Shown here piece by piece: positions 62,952 to 64,000 of a stretch of 64,000 bases of DNA; the first letter of the stretch is position 1; every line of letters starts with the position of its first letter. Origin of the DNA: Sorangium cellulosum So0157-2 (GTDB lineage Bacteria > Myxococcota_A > Polyangia > Polyangiales > Polyangiaceae); contig NC_021658.1 of NCBI RefSeq assembly GCF_000418325.1, positions 14,364,501 to 14,428,500 on the forward strand, read 5' to 3'. The position numbers and the translations under genes were made by a program. The notes below the pieces were generated by a model. That model saw nothing but the letters and a program-made list of their open reading frames with translations, had not been told where the DNA came from and made no database searches.

Positions 62952-64000
62952 TCACGTATGCCGGTCCTGCCCTCGCGCCTTCAGCTCGTCGACCACCCGC
63001 TTCACGTCCTGCGCCCGGTCGCGCGGCACGATCAAGAGCGCGTCGTCGGTCTCGACCACCACGAGGTCCTCCACGCCGACGAGCGCGATCACCCGGCGAT
63101 CGTCCGGCGCGCCACCGGACCGCGCGCGCAGATCGACCACGTGGTTGCCCTGCGCGTCGACGAGCACCGACCCCGCGGGCGCGCTGTTGCCGCGCTCGTC
63201 CTTCTCGGCGAGCTCCCAGGCGCTCTGCCAGCTGCCGACGTCGCTCCAGCCGAAATCGCCGGGCACCACCGCGAGCCCGGCGACGTGCTCCATCACGCCG
63301 TGATCGACGCTCACGGCCGGCAGCCGCGGGAACACCCGCAGCACCGCCTCGGCCTCGGCGCCCTGCGCGGCGGCGCGGTCGATCTCGTCGAGCCCCTCGG
63401 CGAGCGCCGGCAGGTGGGCGCGGATCGCCGCCCGCATGTCGCCCGCGCGGAAGATGAACATCCCCGCGTTCCAGAGGAAGCGGCCGCTCGCCACGAACTC
63501 CTCGGCGCGCTCGCGGCTCGGCTTCTCGACGAAGCGCAGCACTTGGCGGGGCACCGCAGGCGCCGCGCTCCCGGCGCCGCCCGCGCCCTCCGCCTCGATG
63601 TAGCCGAAGCCCGTCTCCGGGTGCGTCGGGCGGATGCCGATCGTCGTGATCGCGCCGCCCCGGGCCGAGGCGACGGCGGCCTCCAGCACCTCGAGGAACC
63701 GCGGCACGTCGGCGATGTGATGATCGCTCGGGAGCACGACCACGACCGCCTCGGGATCCTCGCGCGCGATGGTCGCCGCCGCCCAGCCGATGCACGGCGC
63801 CGTGTTGCGCGGCGCGGGCTCGACGAGCAGGCGCCGCTCGGAGACGTCGGGCAGCGCGGCCCGCGTGGGCGAGAGGAGGTGCTGGCCGGTCGCGATCCAG
63901 ATGCGCTCCCAGCCCGCGCCTCCGCACAGCGGGAGCACCCGGCGCGCCGTCGCGGTGATGAGCGGCTCGCCGCCGAGCAGCGGCAGGAGCTGCTTCGGGC
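62952..64000 (-). CDS. manC: Mannose-1-phosphate guanylyltransferase, N-terminus cut by window end
   Basis: Makes GDP-mannose from GTP and mannose-1-phosphate for exopolysaccharide, lipopolysaccharide or glycan synthesis. The reading frame runs off the right edge; the first visible codons give PKQLLPLLGGEPLITATARRV, the nucleotidyltransferase signature that should follow the missing GG-loop start. Further motifs are EPAPRNTAPCIGWAA, VLPSDHHI, GYIEAEG, FVEKPSRE and FLWNAGMFIF, then the second half with GDFGWSDVGSW. There is no room for the C-terminal phosphomannose-isomerase domain of bifunctional enzymes, so this is the single-function type. An internal GTG at 63938 is not the real start. Confidence 0.93.
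   Translation of the reverse strand, partial: PKQLLPLLGGEPLITATARRVLPLCGGAGWERIWIATGQHLLSPTRAALPDVSERRLLVEPAPRNTAPCIGWAAATIAREDPEAVVVVLPSDHHIADVPRFLEVLEAAVASARGGAITTIGIRPTHPETGFGYIEAEGAGGAGSAAPAVPRQVLRFVEKPSRERAEEFVASGRFLWNAGMFIFRAGDMRAAIRAHLPALAEGLDEIDRAAAQGAEAEAVLRVFPRLPAVSVDHGVMEHVAGLAVVPGDFGWSDVGSWQSAWELAEKDERGNSAPAGSVLVDAQGNHVVDLRARSGGAPDDRRVIALVGVEDLVVVETDDALLIVPRDRAQDVKRVVDELKARGQDRHT

Overview
The window is very G+C-rich, densely coded DNA. Its gene content points to a myxobacterium, most likely of the Sorangium/Polyangium group. The pointers are a giant Ser/Thr kinase fused to cyclase-like, AAA-ATPase and TPR regions, many lipoproteins, a zinc-less DksA-like protein, a bacterial enhancer-binding protein, DUF1552/DUF1592 secreted proteins, and a cellulose-binding-type (CBM2-like) module. 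That placement is inferred from gene content; no rRNA or tRNA gene was found. The window mixes housekeeping genes with poorly understood lineage-specific ones.

Layout. 1-7.1 kb: kinase megaprotein, beta-helix lipoprotein, an SRP RNA gene on the minus strand (about 5950-6030) and a small membrane protein. 7.2-11.1 kb: hotdog-fold protein (-), peptide deformylase and a 5'-nucleotidase-like lipoprotein (+), DksA-like protein (-). 11.2-18.8 kb: large lipoprotein and dnaK (-), then rpmE, a DUF1385 membrane protein, prfA and a small gene overlapping the prfA stop (+). 19.4-25.2 kb: a palindromic repeat, a HIT protein, then a minus-strand lipid-flavoured run of psd, a SAM methyltransferase and an alkyl-DHAP-synthase-like flavoprotein. 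25.6-28.0 kb: metallo-beta-lactamase-fold hydrolase plus sigma-54 activator, preceded by a -24/-12-like element. 28.1-34.6 kb: minus-strand envelope genes (beta-barrel-like protein, HExxH peptidase, DUF4175-type protein, GNAT protein). 34.8-41.4 kb: a lipoprotein with three tandem DsbA-type domains, a basic-tailed protein, a phosphoribosyltransferase-hydrolase fusion and a secreted protein.

41.4-51.8 kb is the most unusual part. After an intergenic region with degenerate repeats come two DUF1552/DUF1592 loci split by inorganic pyrophosphatase: DUF1552, DUF1592+CBM2-like, ppa, then DUF1592, DUF1552, DUF1552. The DUF1552 proteins have Tat signals, and the DUF1592 proteins have lipoprotein-like signals and CxxCH motifs. 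Together they look like an exported redox or surface system, one component of which probably binds polysaccharide.

52-64 kb: a methyltransferase fused to degenerate Nudix-like regions, a zinc-ribbon protein, a phytanoyl-CoA-dioxygenase-like protein, a short duplication of the miaA 3' end, a tightly overlapping membrane protein-mutL-miaA operon (-), an rpoH-type sigma factor and rsmI (+), a second palindromic repeat, and a mannose-1-phosphate guanylyltransferase cut by the window end. Nearly every real gene has long antisense or frame-shifted shadow ORFs because of the base composition; these were left out.
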